Origin: an uncultured Campylobacter sp.
GTDB lineage: Bacteria; Campylobacterota; Campylobacteria; Campylobacterales; Campylobacteraceae
Direction: 5' to 3'
NCBI RefSeq assembly: GCF_938045225.1
Contig: NZ_CALINL010000317.1
Span: 1-6,844, forward strand
DNA: 6,844 nucleotides
Shown: positions 5,893 through 6,844 of the stretch, piece by piece
How the letters are laid out: each line of letters starts with the position of its first letter
Numbering within the stretch: position 1 is the first letter of the stretch
The notes under the pieces: generated by a model
The model's input: only the letters and a program-made list of their open reading frames with translations
What the model was told of the DNA's origin: nothing
Databases searched by the model: none
Made by a program: the position numbers and the translations under genes

Positions 5893-5912
5893 ACCCGCGC
5901 CGCAGAGCAAAT

Positions 5913-6844
5913 TTACACTAGCTCGTCTTTGTAAATTTTACGCACGAATATCCAGTAAATTGCTCCGGCAAAAAAGATACAGCCTATTAGCGCCGTGATC
6001 AGCCAGAGGCTAAGCCCTAGCTCAAAAAGAAGTCCTATGCCGCTAGAAATCACCGCCGCGACGCCTAGATAAACCATATCGTTATAGGCTATGATACGGC
6101 CGTAAAACGCCGGATCGCACTTTTGCTGGATGAGCGTGTAGGTGTAGCTCCAAAGCGTCGAGGTGAAAAATCCCGCGCAAAAAATCCCGATAAATCCGAT
6201 ATAGAAGTTAAACTGTAGCGTGCTCCACGCGATGACGCCAAGCCCGTGGCCGACGTAGATATAGACTAGGTTGGAGTTTGAGACGAATTTGCTAAGCACG
6301 AGCGGACCGACGATAAGGGCGACGGCGCGGCAGGCGTTTATGTAGCCGATGATGAGCGACGCTGAGAGCAGGCCAGCATACGGATAGTCGGCTAGCAGAG
6401 CCACGAGCGCGTCGTAGCTAGTCACGCCTACAACGGCGTGCAGCATGATGAGGTGCGCTATGAGCGGATTTTGTTTTACGTATTTTAGGCCGTTTTTTAG
6501 CATCTCGCGGACTCTTTCGCCGCCTTTTTTGGCTCGCACGGCGATATCGGTTTCAAGCAGGACGATGAGCGCCACGCCGTAAAGAGCGCAGTCTAGCAAA
6601 AAGGCGCTTTTGATCCCGAAAAAATGGATATAAATTCCAGCTAGCCCCATGCCCGCAGTGTATGAAAACGCCCAGATGAGCGAGTGGATCTCGTTTGCGG
6701 TTTTTAGGTCGTCTTTGTTTAAAATTTTAGGGAAAAGGCTCATCTCGACCTGAAAATACGTTCCGCCGGCCCCGACTCTGATAAATATTATCACGAATAG
6801 CAGCCACATCAAGGAGAGTTTGTCTATAAAAACGAGCATAAAAA
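5913..6844 (-). CDS. MFS transporter (MFS_3/EntS-like), N-terminus beyond window
   Basis: About 310 residues of a polytopic membrane protein are visible on the minus strand, ending DELV then TAA at 5915-5913. The frame remains open to the window edge (a Phe codon at 6842-6840 precedes the Met at 6839), and the visible part starts in what is normally the third or fourth transmembrane segment, so roughly 90 N-terminal residues with TM1-2 and first motif A are missing. The segment FQVEMSLFPKILNKDDL then ANEIHSLIWAFSY matches the MFS_3 pattern 'dPARsallPeLVpeddL..ANAl.sltw', typical of enterobactin-exporter-like and macrolide-efflux-like permeases. Charged KKGGERVREMLKNGLKYVKQNP forms the central cytoplasmic loop, followed by about six more hydrophobic segments. 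It would export or import a small molecule across the inner membrane; the substrate is unknown. It converges on cheR and is not part of the hemL-flhX operon. Confidence 0.85.
   Translation of the reverse strand, partial: FMLVFIDKLSLMWLLFVIIFIRVGAGGTYFQVEMSLFPKILNKDDLKTANEIHSLIWAFSYTAGMGLAGIYIHFFGIKSAFLLDCALYGVALIVLLETDIAVRAKKGGERVREMLKNGLKYVKQNPLIAHLIMLHAVVGVTSYDALVALLADYPYAGLLSASLIIGYINACRAVALIVGPLVLSKFVSNSNLVYIYVGHGLGVIAWSTLQFNFYIGFIGIFCAGFFTSTLWSYTYTLIQQKCDPAFYGRIIAYNDMVYLGVAAVISSGIGLLFELGLSLWLITALIGCIFFAGAIYWIFVRKIYKDELV

Larger units (their letters stand above)
5787..5914. repeat. Cluster of AAATTT words in the convergent gap
   Basis: AAATTT begins at 5787, 5810, 5820, 5863, 5877 and 5909, six times in 128 bases. 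Four are followed by G (AAATTTG) and two by A. The same word is common throughout the window, including inside coding sequence, so this may be genome-wide word bias rather than a local element. Confidence 0.5.

Noticed and set aside
1..6844. tRNA, rRNA, CRISPR array, transposase or integrase
   Set aside because: No cloverleaf, no regularly spaced repeats and no such protein motifs were seen on either strand.

Overview
The window looks like chromosome from a Campylobacter species of the higher-GC group (C. showae, C. rectus or C. curvus type). Three things point there: the very frequent AAATTTAAA / TAAATTTG words inside and between genes, the protein families present, and a gene order that matches, from memory, the C. 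jejuni block Cj0853c to Cj0848c (hemL, small AtpZ-like membrane protein, membrane protein, MFS transporter, hypothetical, FlhB C-terminal homologue). The species assignment is inference.

Layout. Positions 1-4712 hold six plus-strand genes packed like one operon: the 3' end of hemL (glutamate-1-semialdehyde aminotransferase) with an unusual coiled-coil tail; an AtpZ/AtpI-type protein; a membrane protein with a long Asn/Asp/Glu-rich loop; a complete YcaD-type MFS transporter; a 565-residue FliK-like protein; and an 89-residue FlhB C-terminal-domain paralogue (FlhX/FhlB type) with a TTG start. Junctions are TAATG, GTGA, an 11-base overlap, a TAATG that opens an 8-codon mini-ORF, and a 2-base gap, so translational coupling is likely. 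The last two genes belong together: FliK C-terminal domains and FlhB cytoplasmic domains are the two partners of the flagellar export substrate-specificity switch.

Positions 4713-5206 are gene-free and strongly AT-rich (13 G+C in the 60 bases 4981-5040). They carry a long imperfect inverted repeat. The composition changes abruptly near 5228, where a GC-rich cheR methyltransferase body begins in mid-gene. Just upstream, still in frame, lies a damaged copy of the CheR 'NETYFYRE'-type motif interrupted by stop codons, so cheR here is best read as a decayed pseudogene.

Positions 5780-5912 separate convergent genes and hold six AAATTT words, a 9-bp inverted repeat that may be a terminator, and a possible 19-codon coding remnant. 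The minus-strand gene at 5913-6844 is a second, unrelated MFS transporter whose N-terminus lies beyond the window edge.

No tRNA, rRNA, CRISPR array, insertion sequence or transposase was seen. The most interesting items are the FliK-like/FlhX pair, the decayed cheR with its sharp composition boundary, the inverted repeat beside it, and the coiled-coil tail on HemL.
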